Positions 44,853-59,030 of a DNA stretch of 64,000 nt are shown here, in pieces. The translations under genes and the position numbers were made by a program. How positions within the stretch are numbered: position 1 is the stretch's first letter; every line of letters begins with the position of its first letter. The notes beneath the pieces were generated by a model. That model worked only from the letters and a program-made list of their open reading frames with translations, searched no databases and was not told the origin of the DNA. Origin of the DNA: Holacanthus passer (Eukaryota > Chordata > Actinopteri > Pomacanthidae); the NCBI GenBank assembly GCA_025331565.1, contig JAFREQ010000015.1, forward strand, positions 186,001 through 250,000. Direction: 5' to 3'.

Positions 44853-47154
44853 TTTGGGTCACTGCTTTGCGTAAATACACACACATAGAGAGAAACGTAT
44901 GTGTGTTGGAGCACACACTTCTGCCTCTCCTCTGATGTGATTAGGGTAAGGGTCATTAGTTCAGCCTCATTGCTTATTGTCCAAACAAAGATGTCCAAGA
45001 CGAATGGAAGCTACTTAATAATTTGGGTGAAAGATGAGCAACAATGAGACAGTGCAGATGGACATTTTGTAGTCAGGTTCCTCTGCTGGATGTCTCCTTT
45101 TTATTAAATTTAACCCTCATAGGTCACATTTGCAAACATTGCAGGAATGTCTTTATCCACATTTAAATAATTACATGTCAGTCAGTTATAAAGTTTGTGT
45201 ACTGATCAGAAAGCAGCTGGTCAAATCCCTACCAGAGCAATGGCTTGACAATGATTATAACCACCAGTATGTGGTCACATTTGTTGGCCTTAGGCCCATT
45301 ATGTTAACCACCTTGATGAACATTGATTGCTAATTCTTATCTGTGCTTCCGGCAATATGACCTCACTTCATTGCTTCAAAAATTTGCCAATGTATCTTGG
45401 TCCCAAATTATCCCCATTGCTTTTGGTGAGCGCTTCACCGTGACATGGTTAGTATGGACCGTATTGAAACCTGTCCCCAAATGGATTATTCCTTTCTCCT
45501 AAGTAGGATGGATTTTATGGTGCTTGCCTGATCACTATCTGAAACCCACTAATCGTTTACGTGCGTGCGTGTGTGTGTGTGTGTAAACCCTGCTGCCTTG
45601 ATGTTGCCATTGAAGTGTCCCTGGCGTTGTACTTATTGGAGTTCCCTGATGTTAGATATTGGAATATTGATCTCGGAGAATGTTTAGCTTTCACTCTTCT
45701 CTGGTTTCATTTATATGCTCACACAGCTGACGCCCGCTTCACACAGTAGTACAAGCTGCAGATGTGGCAGTACATGAGGGACCTAGATCAAATCAAACTC
45801 TCAATCAATGCTGGAAAAAAAAAATCTGAGCAAAAGATTTAGGTTTCAGGGGGACTTCACACACAACATCTTGCATATCTGATAGGAGATAGATTGCGTT
45901 AACAAAAATCAATTGCGTAAAAAGTCTTTGAAAATGAACAATTCAAATTATACCACGATGTCTTAATTTCATTTTATATTATGATGCAAACTTTGAAACA
46001 ATGGAAAAAGATCAGACTCTTAAATGGGTTCAGTGACAGCACTAAAGTCAATATAAACAGAGGAAGAGAAAGATTTTTTATTTGAGATGCTGTTGCTACT
46101 TTTTTTGCCAGCAAGGCAGCGGTCACACTTTGTTCTACAGGCAGTCTCATTACTACATAAGTTGACATCACGGCTCAGGACACACACACACTCAAGTGTC
46201 TCCAGAACAGTCTCATGCAGTCATCGCCACTTAACAGCAGTTGATGACTTCAAAAGGAAAATAGTGAGCAGCAGCCCTCCACGTTTCAGAGTCACCGGCT
46301 GAGTGAGTCTCCCTTTAACAACAGTTGCATTACAGCGCAATGTCGGTTTCCTATTAAATACCTTCTCCCAATTGCCCATTATTCCCCCCTATAAAACCAC
46401 TGCAGACTGCATCGGAGGGCTGTTTTATCCCCCAATCACCCCACGTCCTTTTGTTTCGGAAAACATGTTTCAACTAAATGCAACTAAGAGAGCTATGAGA
46501 GAAAGCGAGAGAGAGAGTAAGAAGGGAGGGAGGGGAAAGAAAAGGTAATTTAATGAAGTGAAACGTTTGATGTTGTAAATAAAAAGCAGACTGGTCGTGG
46601 GTGAGAGGCTGGGGCTAATGGACTTTGTTGGATGGTAGGTGTGGAGCTGCTGATCTTTGAAAAGCCTAAATAAAAAAAAAGTGAACTTCTCAGAAACGAC
46701 GCCAAGAAAACCCTCAGCCCCTTTTGCTGGATCCCTTGCCTGGGGCATTCACATCACTGGTGGGGCTTATTATGCAATTACAGCAAGGTAAAAAGCACTA
46801 CCAACCCCCTCATCTGGGTGTATGGGCATATGATTGTGTGTGTTTGCATCCATGTATGTGTGTGCCATACATACCTTTATACTCGTAGTTTCAATTTCAG
46901 CAGACCACAGCGGCCTGATGTAGAACAGAAGCCTGGGAAGAAATAAGAGAGGAAAGAAAAGGAATTTAGCAGATGAGTAGTGGAGAGAACGGAGAGTGAC
47001 AGGAAAGAAAAAAGAAGAATAAAAGAAAAGACAAGAGTAGTTAAGAAGTAAAAAGAAAAAGGGCAAGGAAAGAGGAAAGCAAAGAAATGAGAACACACGA
47101 TTATGAAGGTTAAACAATGGCAGTGGTCATTACGCTTCACTTTCAATGAGAAGG

Positions 47155-47405
47155 AGGAGAGAAATCACCGCCCATTTATAATTCATATCCTCAATTACCA
47201 CTAATAAAGTGGCATGAATGGGGCCAGTCCAGGGAATGGTGCAGGCACAATTACATGTAGTATAGCCTGGCATTAACATTTTCTATTTGAACATTTTTCA
47301 GCCTCAATTTCTCTTGGAGTTAATAAGAGCGATGATCCCTCCTTGACTTTTTCATGAAATTATTGTATGGTTATAATATTCCAATCTATTAGCCCCCCCT
47401 CTTCT
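47155..47405. promoter_or_regulatory. Candidate conserved non-coding element
   Basis: About 250 bases of repeat-free A+T-rich DNA with many TAAT/ATTA cores and motifs such as CCATTTATAATTCAT, CAATTACCACTAATAAAG, GGAGTTAATAAGAGCG and ATGAAATTATTG. It is flanked by purine tracts on both sides. The texture fits a developmental enhancer, but only alignment can show conservation. Confidence 0.3.
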
Positions 47406-48954
47406 CTATAATGTATTCTACCATTTAATAGCCTGACCTGACGGGATAGAGGGATGGAAAGGGAGAGAGGGAGAGAGAGAAAGAGAGAACATGACATTGA
47501 TGAGAGGAGTAGGTCTTGTAGTTTTGACCCCAGAGGGGGTGAGACAAAGGTCTGATATATCCCATACAGCGTTTGAATTGGGGTCTCTCATGAGGCCATG
47601 CCTATCATCTGAAAAGCTTTCTGTGGAAAGTGCTGCTTTTTTCACCATCTTGTTGGGGAAGCACCATTATACCCAGAATCTGGATACAACAAGTGCTAAA
47701 TGGGATATATAGTAAGTGACGTAAACATGACAGCAGCCTGACCATGCAGGTATTTGAGGTGGAACTGCACTGTAAACAAAAAGAAATCACACGTTTTCCA
47801 TAACCACTAAATGTCACTTACATTTTGAATATGGTGAGTAGTTGCATCATTGCAATGCAACAAAGGACCAGAGAACAATGTTCCATCATACAGATGTAAG
47901 CAGCAAAGCGAGTCAAAGCAGCTGAGTCTCAAAAGGCAAGGTAGCACACTGTCAGTGGTTATTGATGCTTTGACTTGCAGTTTGTAATGTGTTTTAACCC
48001 CAAATATTTGTACATAGGGTAACTATGACTGTCAAACTATAGCCAGCTTAATGTTGTGTTTTTTGTGAGATCGTACCACAGAAACAACAATGAGGAAAAC
48101 AATGGAGGAGATAATTTTACAGGTATCTGAATACCCTGAATGACTACCTATTGAGAAGGATGGATTCAAAGATATCAGTTTAATAAAACAAGCTTGAAGC
48201 AACAGCAGCAACAAAATAGGATTATATATGATTTAGCCCAATAAAAAATTCCATCCAAGACATTCCTTCAATTTTAGTCTATATTCATTTAAAATTTACT
48301 TGATGAGGTAAGAGTTGCTTATTAGCAGCAGCCTTTAGTATGTGATAAATGAATCCTTGAATGTATGAATGGAATCCAATTGCCCCGCATCAAAATGTGT
48401 AAAACCAACATCAATGAGCAACAGATGTGGCAGTAACAGTCGTTGGTTGGATTGTTCTGGAAATGTTAGAGATGCATGAGGTAAAACATAATAAAATGTA
48501 GTCGCCGTAGATAATGTGACATTTCTGCCGAACGAAGGTAATATTTACTCTGTGTGTAACTCAAAATCAAAAGGAGCTCACAGTATAATCTAACCCAGAG
48601 ACACATAAAAGCATCAAAGGTACAGGGCCATGCTCCAGCATTGTGTTGCATTATTATGCCGGTGGTTGCTGCTCGCTGCAGTACGGAGCCACGTACCCAA
48701 TCCTCAGCTTGGTCGTCTAATAGGCCTGTTTACTCCACCTTTCTTCTCCTGCTCTTTCACTGCCTCCCTCTATCCCTCCTTCATCCTCCCACATAAAACG
48801 TCAAAAGTATTCAGCAAACCTGCCTGCCTGCTTTTATATAAAATAACAAAGTGTTCAGAGCTTGTAAAACACTGCAGGACTGACAGTTTAGCAGACTTCC
48901 CACAGTCTAGAAACTTCTATTGTGGAGGCGGCAACAAGGATGTGAAGGATGTAG

Positions 48955-48982
48955 AATAGAATAGAATAGAATAGAATAGAAA
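48955..48982. repeat. (AATAG)n microsatellite
   Basis: About five AATAG units. Confidence 0.95.
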
Positions 48983-51900
48983 TATGATAAGCTATCCTAA
49001 GTTCAGACACAAGCCATTAGGGTAGAACTACTAAATCTATCCTCAAGCCGTTGTGAGGCAAGTCATCTAGTGCTACACCTCTGGTACACGAACACACAGA
49101 AGGAGAGGGAAGACTGAAAAACACTCTCTCACTTACTATCTCTTTCCTTACACACATTCACACACACACACACAAATACACACACACCATGTGGCTAGCT
49201 GAGAGCCAGCTGTTCCTTTCCACTTCACATCACTATGGGCTAACGACTGCTAATCCCCCATAGCTTTTCCCTCAAAGGAACTAAGGCAGCAGCCATGATC
49301 TAACTCCTATTGAATTCCAATTACCCTCCACCGGGATTTCACAATAAGAGTCCCCCCTTTCACCACCACCACCTCCGCTAACACCACCCTTACTTCCCAC
49401 ATGGATTGTACTGTCACAATAAGAGCCACCCACACACACACACAACCCAAAGACTCACTAACATCAAGAACACATGTTCATTGTTATATACTAGTTATTT
49501 GTTTTTTATGATTTAAATTCAATTATATTGAGGTGCTTTGGCAGTACACACTGGCCCATCTACCACTGATAGCACTTATTTGACTTGAACTACGCTGAAC
49601 TGTAAGAGACCAAAGCACACTACTGTATTTTTCCCCACATAGCAACAGTTGCATCCTTGACTGGACTTGCCCACCCCTTTCTTTTTACCCTGGCAGGTTT
49701 GCCCCTCTCTGCCAGGCAGGGTCCCTTGTAAAAGAGCAGCTTCAATGAATGGAGGCCCAGCAGGGAGCCAGGCAGGCTTGCACTCCTAAACCCTCCCCTC
49801 CCTTCAAGCACACAGACTCAAACACACACACACCCCTCCCTCGCCTCCTTCGTCAACCCCCCCCCCCCTCCCCGTCCTGCACTCTTGCTCTTTTGCTTCT
49901 AGCTCTAGTAACTTTATAGGCATGTATCAGGAACAATTTTGCAATGTACAAAATCACTAACAAACAACCCTTTATGCGTTCAAACAATAACAGAATGATA
50001 AATTTTATGGTCAGAAAACATGAACAATCCAACAGCCCATAACCATCAATATGTATAATAAAGTATAACAGTTCCAAACCAAAGAACTTGTAGTAGTACA
50101 TATCTTTCTCCACACCCCTCCTTCTCCTCTCCCCTGTTCACCTCACATATCTGGTTTGATTTTACCCCATGAAGCAGTGAATTCCAGTCTTTCAGAGAAC
50201 AACACTGGGCAATAAAACAATGGGCGTCTCTGGGGTGTACTGTAGGGACGGAGGGCAACGGGATTCCTGGTAAAGTCTGAGACAGAATGCTGCTATGGTT
50301 ACAGCGGGTGGGAATGGGGTGAAGATGGTTAAACAGGCTGGGAAAGTCAGTGTAGTGATGAGAGAAACACCAGTAATCAGGGATGTAGTGGACAGTAAAG
50401 CAGTTAACACACCTTTTTGACATTTACAGTCAAACTTACTTTTTTGCAAGAAAATATAAACTATGATACATTGCTATTTTGCATGTTCTTCCTTTTTCAG
50501 AAGAGTAGTTTTTGGAGATATTTGTGCAAACAGCATCTAAGCCTCTGGTTGGACATTTCCCAATGTCAGCAGTTGATGGACATCTAGGAATTTCCATATT
50601 TTGTGGTGCGCTACTGACTGGAGGTTAGCCTCACTTGTCAACATTAGCACTGAGTCTTCAGTCATATTTTTTCAACACCTGCTGAGTTAGCTATCTCTCT
50701 TTCATGGGTGCAGTTGTGGTGATGGCAAATGACCAGACAGTCTGTCCTCCTGCTGGTTGACTGCCTGTGTGGTCATTGGAATTGATTGTTCCCAGTGCCC
50801 GCCCTCACAAATATTACTGAAAATGCACACCTCCTGGATCCTTGCATCATTGCAGAAAAATAAATAAAACTTAGATTTGTTCTTTCAGGTCTTTACAAAT
50901 AGCTTCACCAGCCACAACAAACACCAAGAATACGTATGCTGATTTCTTCAACTTTCAACAGTTTGGATTATAGCATTAATTAAATGCTCCCGAAAAAACA
51001 TAATGTCATTTAATGATTGTTTTCCATAATCATCATCATCTGGATGATTTCTACCATGACAGCACTCCTGGTAATGACTTTGAGGTGGTTGAATGAAATA
51101 ACAGAAAACAGGACCCATGTTAAACTGGTATTACATCTCCAGCACCCATGTGTGTCTGGTGTAACTGGGATAGAGGCTAAAGGTGAAAGCAAGTTTGTGT
51201 GGCACTCTAATTGTGGTATTGGCAATAATGTTTTTCCCCTTCTTAAAATGTCCTCATTCCCACTTTAATGTCTCTCTCTCTCTACTTTTAGATGATTACA
51301 GTATAATGGAGAGATGGAGTCATGGCATAGTTTATTACCACACACACACACACACACACGCATACTCACATCCAAATCGCCCCAAGGACGCAGAGAGGCT
51401 TAGCAACAGGACTAGTCCAAATAAGAAGATTAAATTTAAGTTTTCCATGCTTAGGCAGCTTGGTATGTTTTGACCTTTTGAATCTGAACATGACTCAAAC
51501 GCTGTTTGAAGTAGAGCTAAGTGTGTAGACCCAACTCCTGTTTAATGGAATAGTCTTGACTTGAATCGACGTTTAAAATGGATTTCAAAGACAGTGAAAA
51601 TGATAATCATAGCAAGTTGAAAATTCAAAGTTTTGACGTTTTTCTGTTCCTCCCCTTTACACCTTTCCCTTTTCTTTCCTTTATACCTTCCCTCACTTTC
51701 CTTTCCTTTCATTTCCTTCCATTTGCGCTTTCCCTTTCCAGCTCTATTATAGTTGCATCTACAGTATTTGTCTCTGTTTTCTGGGGTGAGGTTTGATATT
51801 GAGCCAGAGCACTGTAACAGAACTGAGGTTTATACAGCTGTCAAACCAGAAATTGACAGAGAGTAAAAGCCTTTCACAGTTTTTTAATCACTTCTTTCTG

Positions 51901-54304
51901 TTTGTTATGTCCTTGCTTAAACTTTCACGCTGACGTATTTGAAGTTAAAGGTTGTACAGTATGTAGAGTCATGTACTGTTCAAAGGAAAATCAAAATCGT
52001 ATTATTATATGATTTCAATTTTCCTTTGTTACACTAATGCAACACGTCATTTTTAATATCACAAAGGTGCAAAGTCTGGAAAAAAGCGACAACTGTTTCT
52101 CACTGAAAAAGGAGAGATCAGTCATTTTCGCAAAGGAAATAAAGACATTGGACTCTTCAGCCAGAAGAGTTTTGTTGTTGATGTTTTTTTCCCCCTCTCG
52201 ATATTCATAGTAATATATCTTAGGTTTTACAAGCCTCGCTGCGCAGTCCAGCTGTTAAACGAGACTAAGAGACAAGTAGAAGTGGGAGGCGATCTCAGAA
52301 CAATCACAGTTATACAGGAAAGCGAGGAGATTCGCTGCCAGCCCCGCGCTCCAATCAGAGGAGACTGAGCCTTAAATGTCACAGCAAATTGGACATGAGG
52401 GTGCTTTGCTTGTTATGACTTGAATGGAAAAAACATGAGCAAGGCATTGTTTGGTTGATTTTCTTTTTCTTCGCTGAGTGAGTGTGTGTGTGTGTGAATG
52501 TGTGTGTGCCGTGGCCATCTATCCTCTCAGACATGTTTAATAGGGCTTTGGCTGCGTTGACCGAGGGTGTAAATGTGTCATACTTTATTAGAAATCCCAA
52601 AGAAGAGGGCTAACATTAATCACCGGCTCTTGTTTATGAAAGTCATAAATGTTTCACTGAGTGCTTTATTGTTGGCTGCCAGATTTGGAGAAGCGTAGAG
52701 GGTCCTTAGTGTGTGTGTGTGTGTGTAAATATATGTGTGTGTTCAGTCCACCACAGCGTCATGATAGCGTCCCAAACCTATGAGAAATTGTCTCTCTCAC
52801 TCTCTCGCTCTCTGGTGCTCTGTCTCTCTCTCAGGCTTTTTGTCATGTTGTCACAAAGTATGACATCACCCTGCCCTTTGACCCACATAGTCAGGAGAGC
52901 GCTGATTGGATGATTGGCTTATAGAGGACATCCACATTGACTCCAAACTCAATTCTGCTGATGTCAGGAGCTATTACAAATGACGACATGCGCATGCACA
53001 CGCCAATAGGACAGGACAGCATGTGTGTGTGAGAGAGTGTGCATTTGTGTGTACAGTATGTGTGTGTTGGTGTGTGCAGACATGTTCAGGGTTATATAGG
53101 TCAAATGTCTGAAGCTAGAACATCTCCCGGCTGAAATACCAGGCGAAATGTCAAAGTCTGCCACTGTGCAATCCCTCAGATCAATAGTTCAATTGGACAT
53201 AAAGGCATCATTCTATTCGCTGGGCTAACGTACTATATCATGTGCCAGCCTCTGTCTGAACCACTCCAGCACTGTAGTAAGAAAATGACAAATACAGCTC
53301 TTCTATATTCTATTGTTTTTTTTAACATTAGCAACAATAAGCTACTGGTCATACCAGACCAAGACCGGTTGTAGTGACAAAGCTCCTGAGTGAATTGAGC
53401 AATGGTGCATTTTATTGCTTGTGAATCAGTTTTTCAGTAGAAAAGAAGATATTACACCTTCTTCAAAAAATGCCGTAGTCACGATTAGTGTTCTCTCGGT
53501 CCTAAAAAAAAAAACTTCAGTTGCGATGGTTAATGCGTTAAACAGTTGTGCTTACACATAAAACACGCACAAACCAACGTGAGTCTGTCTAACTGACTTA
53601 TGGACTGAAACTCCTCAAGCTCCGGTTTGGTCTCCGCCAAGGGATAAGAAAATTCTGAAACTTTAACGCTCATATATCTTTAATCTAAACCATTCAGTAA
53701 ATGGGTGGCAGCATATTTGTCACGCACAGTGTTCAAAATCAATAGTCATAACGTGTATGTATAAAACCTACACCTTTTTATGTGATGGATACCACACAGT
53801 TGCATTTAAACATGAGAAACCTTGACGACATGCTCCATCTATTTTAATAATCTCTGATAGGAGTTGAACTTATAGTTTCCACCCAGAGGCCTTGTTTAAA
53901 TGAAAACTACATCCTATAGACGTATTATGGAGCTGTAACTGTTACATGGTTCAATTCTCAGGTAGGGATTCTTATTAAAGGTCCCATTTCGCCTCTTAGG
54001 ATTTCTGTTGAGTCAATGTTCCTTGGAAGAATCTCTCAGCTTCACATGCTCACTTTAAATAGACTATAGATCCATAAGATGACTGCTGTATTGCTCCACT
54101 GTGAGAAGCCATCTCTCCCTTCACGATGTCTCTGCTATCATCGCTGCTCTTTTAGCTTTTCCCCAAAAGTCCCACGTCAAAGCATAAAAGTCATAACGAT
54201 ACATCTAAAAAGACAATGGTTCGCTGCGGCTACGTTAGTCATGAAATCACGACAAATCATAAATTCAAAGAGCCCCCCTCCTCCGTCCTTCTCCTCCTCC
54301 TAGT
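48983..54304. other. Single-copy non-coding DNA
   Basis: Short AC/GT tracts (49160-49185, 49432-49445, 51341-51360, 52480-52510, 52705-52740, 53020-53080), a C run at 49857-49868 and CT-rich 51640-51745. Nothing coding is supported. Confidence 0.6.
51268..51291 (+). other. Isolated 3' splice-site-like signal
   Basis: A (TC)n run followed by TACTTTTAG looks like a good vertebrate acceptor. No donor with a coding stretch follows within a normal exon length, so it is probably a pseudo-site in a microsatellite-like tract. Confidence 0.2.
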
Positions 54305-54540
54305 TAAGTGTGGAATAATGTCATCTTAATGATTATTTTTTTTGCGGTATGCCATAACAGCATAATTCAGAGAGGGCGTAATGATTTTTTATGCCCCTGA
54401 CATATTGTTTTGCGGGGAGTGACATAAAAGCACGGTGACATGTGGCATTTTGGGAAAGGTCAGGCGCTCCGTCTCGGCCGCCCGTCCATCTTCATAACGT
54501 CGCCACTTGTCATATGGAAACTGGCATCACCAATCTTTGT
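54305..54540. promoter_or_regulatory. Candidate conserved non-coding element
   Basis: Repeat-free block with CATCTTAATGATTATTTTTT, GGGCGTAATGATTTTTTATG, GACATATTGTTTTGCG and TGACATAAAAGCACGGTGAC, next to a small CpG-containing stretch (TCTCGGCCGCCCGTCC). No coding frame. It is listed for its texture only. Confidence 0.25.
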
Positions 54541-57121
54541 CTCTCCCTTGTCGCTCACTGCCCCTGCAATCCTCTCTCACAGCCTAATTCAGTTTCTTTT
54601 CTCTGTCTCCTTCTTTTTCGCTGCTTTTTTCTCTCCCTTTTTCCTTTTTCCTGTCATGTCATATCTTGTGCTTTGTTAAGGACATGGGGGAGCTTTTTTG
54701 TTAACACAGAGAAAATTATCACTGTAGGGAATATGAAACAGGATTTCACACACACACATGCAGAAACACACACACACACACACAGACAAGGCCTCAGGGG
54801 TGCTGCAGGGGTCCGGGGACCGCATGTCAACACCAGCTGTGAGGATCGTGGTGACAGAGAGAAGGGCTAATACTAATGTGATAAATACGTCAGCACTCAC
54901 TCCAGGCACATTGTGTGTGTCTGTTTGCGTTTGATGGTTTTGGAAATCTGCTTAGAGCCAGCCACTTCTGCCAATCGGATATTTAGACAGCATTTTGTCA
55001 CATTTCCCCTCAAAAAGATGCCAGTTTGTAGATACCGGGGCCACAAGTCCTTGTTCATGAATGAGTCCAAAGAGAATGAATCGCTGCAATCAGAGCACAT
55101 CATAAGAAAGTTGAGCTTTTAGCCTTAGACAACAAGCTGTTTCCCTATGTTCAAACAGACAGTATATGGAGTTAAAAGAAACGATTTTTGACAATGATCA
55201 ATGACAATGAAAATAAACTTGAGTCAACTTGAAAAAATGGAGGAAGTCAAGGCAAACCATTTATTCAGAGTTGGATGAACTGTTGTAACTGTAAAATGGC
55301 TTTTCCTTGTTTTGGCAGTGAGCACGTTTAGACGTGTAGCATTGCATTTTCACATTGCCGTACACTTCAAGGTCTGGCCTGTTAATCAAAAGCAATGCAA
55401 GTTTCAGTGATTGACGACAATAAGATGAGCCAGGGCATTTTCCCCTAATTTTAGCTTGATGGCCAATACACTTTTGAACCTAAGTCAGTCTACATGCATT
55501 CACATTGGGGAACATATCATTGCGCACACCATCACTAATGATCTAACCTCATGTACTCTTAATGATGGAAACTGTGCAAGTATGGTAGAAAATAATGTAA
55601 AGCACAATAACACCAGTATCATTCCAGGAACACACATAAAATGAGAATTATGTTAGGAGTCTGTTGCCCCAATGCATGCTGGTAGGCTTCCCTTCACGCT
55701 TATGTCGGGATGCGACAGACTCGTAACAGATATTGATTTTAGGTTGACTCCCATAATATTTTTGAATGTGCGTCCTCAACCAATATGCATGAGATGAAAT
55801 AGCATTGTTATACTTTTTTAAAGTTTATTCTCTTCAATCTGTGCTGCAGCTGCAACTGTGGGAAAATGATCTCATCTTGACAGACACTGATACCTCTGCA
55901 TACATGAAAAGATATTACTAATGAATTGTTCTAACCATTGTACATTTTTTAAACGACAAATTACATTTTTTTGCTCTTTAATTATATATTGATGTTAAAA
56001 ATTGCAAAACTATAAAATGCAACATCAGAAAATTTTGCAGTCAATCTGTCTTCCCCACTCCTCCCCCCTCACTCCCTGTCCTCTCTGTTCTCCCTCGATC
56101 TTCTGACTTTGTCAAAGCTTCCTCTCTTATTTCACCAGCCTGCGGTGGGTGTGGCAGAACTGCCATCCTCCGTTCTTTCCATTCCAAATTGCTGATTTTA
56201 TGACAACTGTGTCTTAAGGTCTTCAAACAGGCCCACCTCCTGCCTCAATTTTCAGCCCATATTCTTCCTATGAGTACGAGCCTACAACATCCTTTCCCAA
56301 CAAGATATTATATGCATGTATATGTGTGTGTGTGTGTCAAACAGGGGTGGCCTGTGGACTCCTAGTTGAAAATTACACGGTCCCCTGACGCATGGTGGAG
56401 ATAATTCTCCCTGTTGCAAAAATAGGCATGGACAGAGAAACACACACATGCAGATACAGTCAACATTACACGCACATCGAGTGTGTGTGGGGGCAGATGG
56501 AAGGCTTGTGTGTGTTTGCAGGTCACGCGGTGTCACGCAGGGTGAGTGAGGTGTAATTTCTCGGCAGTAATACTCAACACTCCGGCCCTGACAGCTTTAA
56601 TGGTGATGGCCTTATTATAGAGAAGACGCCTCGTGTGTGCGTGTGTGTATATGTGTGCATTCTAATGGTGATGGCCATATTATAGTGAGTGGAAGACGGC
56701 TGAAAGGCTTGGATTTATACCGGGCCACATTTACTGACATAAGAATAATAGGGGAGAAGATGCCCTGTGCCATGTATATTTTGTGTGTGTGTGTGTGTGT
56801 GTGCGCTAATAAATGCCATATGGTGACTATTGAAGCAGCATGAGTGTAATGAGAGATGTTATATGCTGATGATGAGAACAGAGTTGTACACACATATGGC
56901 ACTGTAGAATAGATATAAGCTGTAATTATATATACAGTATATATTAATGTGTCTTACAGCATTTTTCATGATAAACTGAATCCTAATAATGTATCGAAGG
57001 AAGTGTGTGTGTATCTGTGTGCACGCCTGTGTTTGTGTGCTTGTGGTATGTTCTTCCAGTAGGAACAGTGTAACACGACTCTGTGGGCCTGCGGTTCATG
57101 TTATGTTGGTCTGATTTACAG

Positions 57122-57122
<1 letters not shown>
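54541..57122. other. Single-copy non-coding DNA
   Basis: CT-rich 54590-54655, AC tracts at 54746-54785, GT tracts near 56318 and 56782-56802, and the duplicated TAATGGTGATGGCC block. No exon. Confidence 0.6.
56598..56699. repeat. Direct duplication of a TAATGGTGATGGCC block
   Basis: TAATGGTGATGGCC followed by TTATTATAG and GAAGACG (from 56598) is repeated as TAATGGTGATGGCC, ATATTATAG and GAAGACG (from 56663). A short GT tract lies between the copies. Confidence 0.75.

Positions 57123-57160
<38 letters not shown>
57123..57160. repeat. (AC)n microsatellite
   Basis: A pure run of about 18 AC units. Confidence 0.97.
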
Positions 57161-57161
<1 letters not shown>

Positions 57162-58780
57162 TCACACCTCCTAACCCTTTTCTGTCTCTTCTATCACCCA
57201 ATCACCTTTCCTTCCAGCTTCCCTCCTTCCACCACAATGTTAGCTAATTCCTCCCCCCCACCCCGTCTGTCTGTGTTGTACTCAGGGTAAAACTCACTTC
57301 CTGTAACTACACACTGTTACAGGACCAACACCTGCTGAGCCGTTGCAGTAAAAGAAAAGGGCGGTGTGGTGTGTGTGGTTTCGGGAGAGCTAACGGACAG
57401 GCTGCAGCTACACTGCAGCATAAATTGTCAGGCAACGTAGGTTAACCTCTTCCTTCTATTACAAAACTGCACCACGCCTCATTCTTTTTTTTTCTTAGAT
57501 TTCTTTTAAATATATCACTCATGACAAGCCAGTCTCACACAAAACAGTTTTTCTCTACACGTTTGTTCCGCAATGGCTCTCCAAATGATTACAGTAACAT
57601 GGCAGAAGTGTGAGCTTCATTTGAGTGCAGGATTGGGAACAGTCGAACACAGAATAGATGATTGGCTGTCTGTTTGTGTGTCTGATTGAGAGCTTAAAGG
57701 TAGTTTATGCTGAGGACATCCCTCCTCCAAACAACGAGAGCACTTGATCCTGAAAGATCCGACTCTCATTTCAGTCTGTAAATAAGCCTGCTGTTCTGTG
57801 TTTACCCGCCGGGCCTAAACACGGCTCCCCTGCTCTCTAAATACATGACAAGTTCCCTTAATAGTTCCACTAAATCGGCATATCTGAGTAATAAGCTCCA
57901 TTATTACTCTCCCAAATTATTTTGTATGACTAAACAGGTATATCTCTGTGCACTGGTTCACTGAGCAGGCTACGGATAACAAGCATCGTGAATATGACCC
58001 TAAATTATTTTTATGAGTCCTAAATTATGTTTTTGTTTGTTTGCTCTGGATCACCACGTAGGCCTCGATATGACTACCATACTTCCTTATTAGTTGGGAT
58101 AATAAGGGCCATTAAATTACTATGTAAGTAGATGCACATGACAGCTGTTAGTAAAAAAGTTTTAATACTAACTGAGACCTTAATACAAGCATATTACACA
58201 TACCACATTCTATACTTTTAATAGTGACATTACTTGACGTATTTAGCAGCAGAACACAAGAAGGATATCATTTAAAAATTGTTTCTTTTGTCAATTGAAA
58301 TCAGACTTGCCCAAACAAATCCAACATATTCGATTATGCCTTTCATCGACAATTTAACTTATGAATAGGGGTAATTTTGCTTCAACTCAGTGTCACATGT
58401 CAGCATCAACGTGTTCAAGTCAGTGGGAATGACACAGTGTTTTTTCCAGAGCCTGTGACTGTGTTTACTGAATAAGAGGCCTTCCAGTGTGCTTAAGGCT
58501 ACATTTTCATATCTAGTGATCTCTCCATTATGCTCTTGTTTGCGTATTGAAAGCGTACACAACCGATCAGCTTGTTACCCTCTCTGTCTGCCTGCTCGTG
58601 CTCTGTAATGGAAATGAGACACAGTTGAAAGTCCCAGCGCTGTGGCAGTGCAAAGTGCTGTGCCTGAGTGTGTGTTTGTGTGTACGTGTGAGTGGGTGGA
58701 TATGTATTATACACACATCTACATGTCTTTTTGTGTGTGTGAAGCTGACTGTGTTCATATTGCTGCTTCAACTGACTATG
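57161..58780. other. Single-copy non-coding DNA
   Basis: Holds the candidate element at 57830-58115. The rest is A+T-rich single-copy sequence. Confidence 0.6.
57830..58115. promoter_or_regulatory. Candidate conserved non-coding element
   Basis: Repeat-free A+T-rich DNA with clustered homeodomain-like cores (TAATAAGCTCCATTATTAC, CCCAAATTATTTTG, CCTAAATTATTTTTATGAG, CTAAATTATG) and GGCCATTAAATTAC. No open frame of note. Confidence 0.3.
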
Positions 58781-58781
58781 C

Positions 58782-58827
<46 letters not shown>

Positions 58828-58835
58828 GTGTGCGT
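58781..58835. repeat. (GT)n microsatellite
   Basis: About 20 pure GT units followed by GCGT steps. Confidence 0.97.
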
Positions 58836-58994
58836 GCCAGCAGCAGGCACCCACAGAGACACAGGCCTGTCACATCCAGTGTGCACAATAAGCTCTAATG
58901 ACGACACCTTGTGATTGATTGAATTTTTGATTTGTCTGCTGACGTCTAGCTGGCATCCTTTTCATCTGAGATAAAAAAAAAAATGGTGCCTCAA

Positions 58995-59030
58995 GTGTGT
59001 GTGTGTGTGTGTGTGAGTGTGTGTGTGGAG
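58995..59030. repeat. (GT)n microsatellite
   Basis: A GT run with one GTGA interruption. Confidence 0.95.

Larger units (their letters stand above)
44132..48954. other. Single-copy non-coding DNA
   Basis: Repeat-poor with purine-rich blocks (46490-46545, 46930-47090, 47450-47490) and the candidate element at 47155. Frames up to 115 codons are antisense to purine tracts. Confidence 0.6.

Noticed and set aside
48955..48982. (AATAG)n considered as a retroelement tail
   Set aside because: No LINE, SINE or poly(A) sequence precedes it; it is a simple pentanucleotide repeat.
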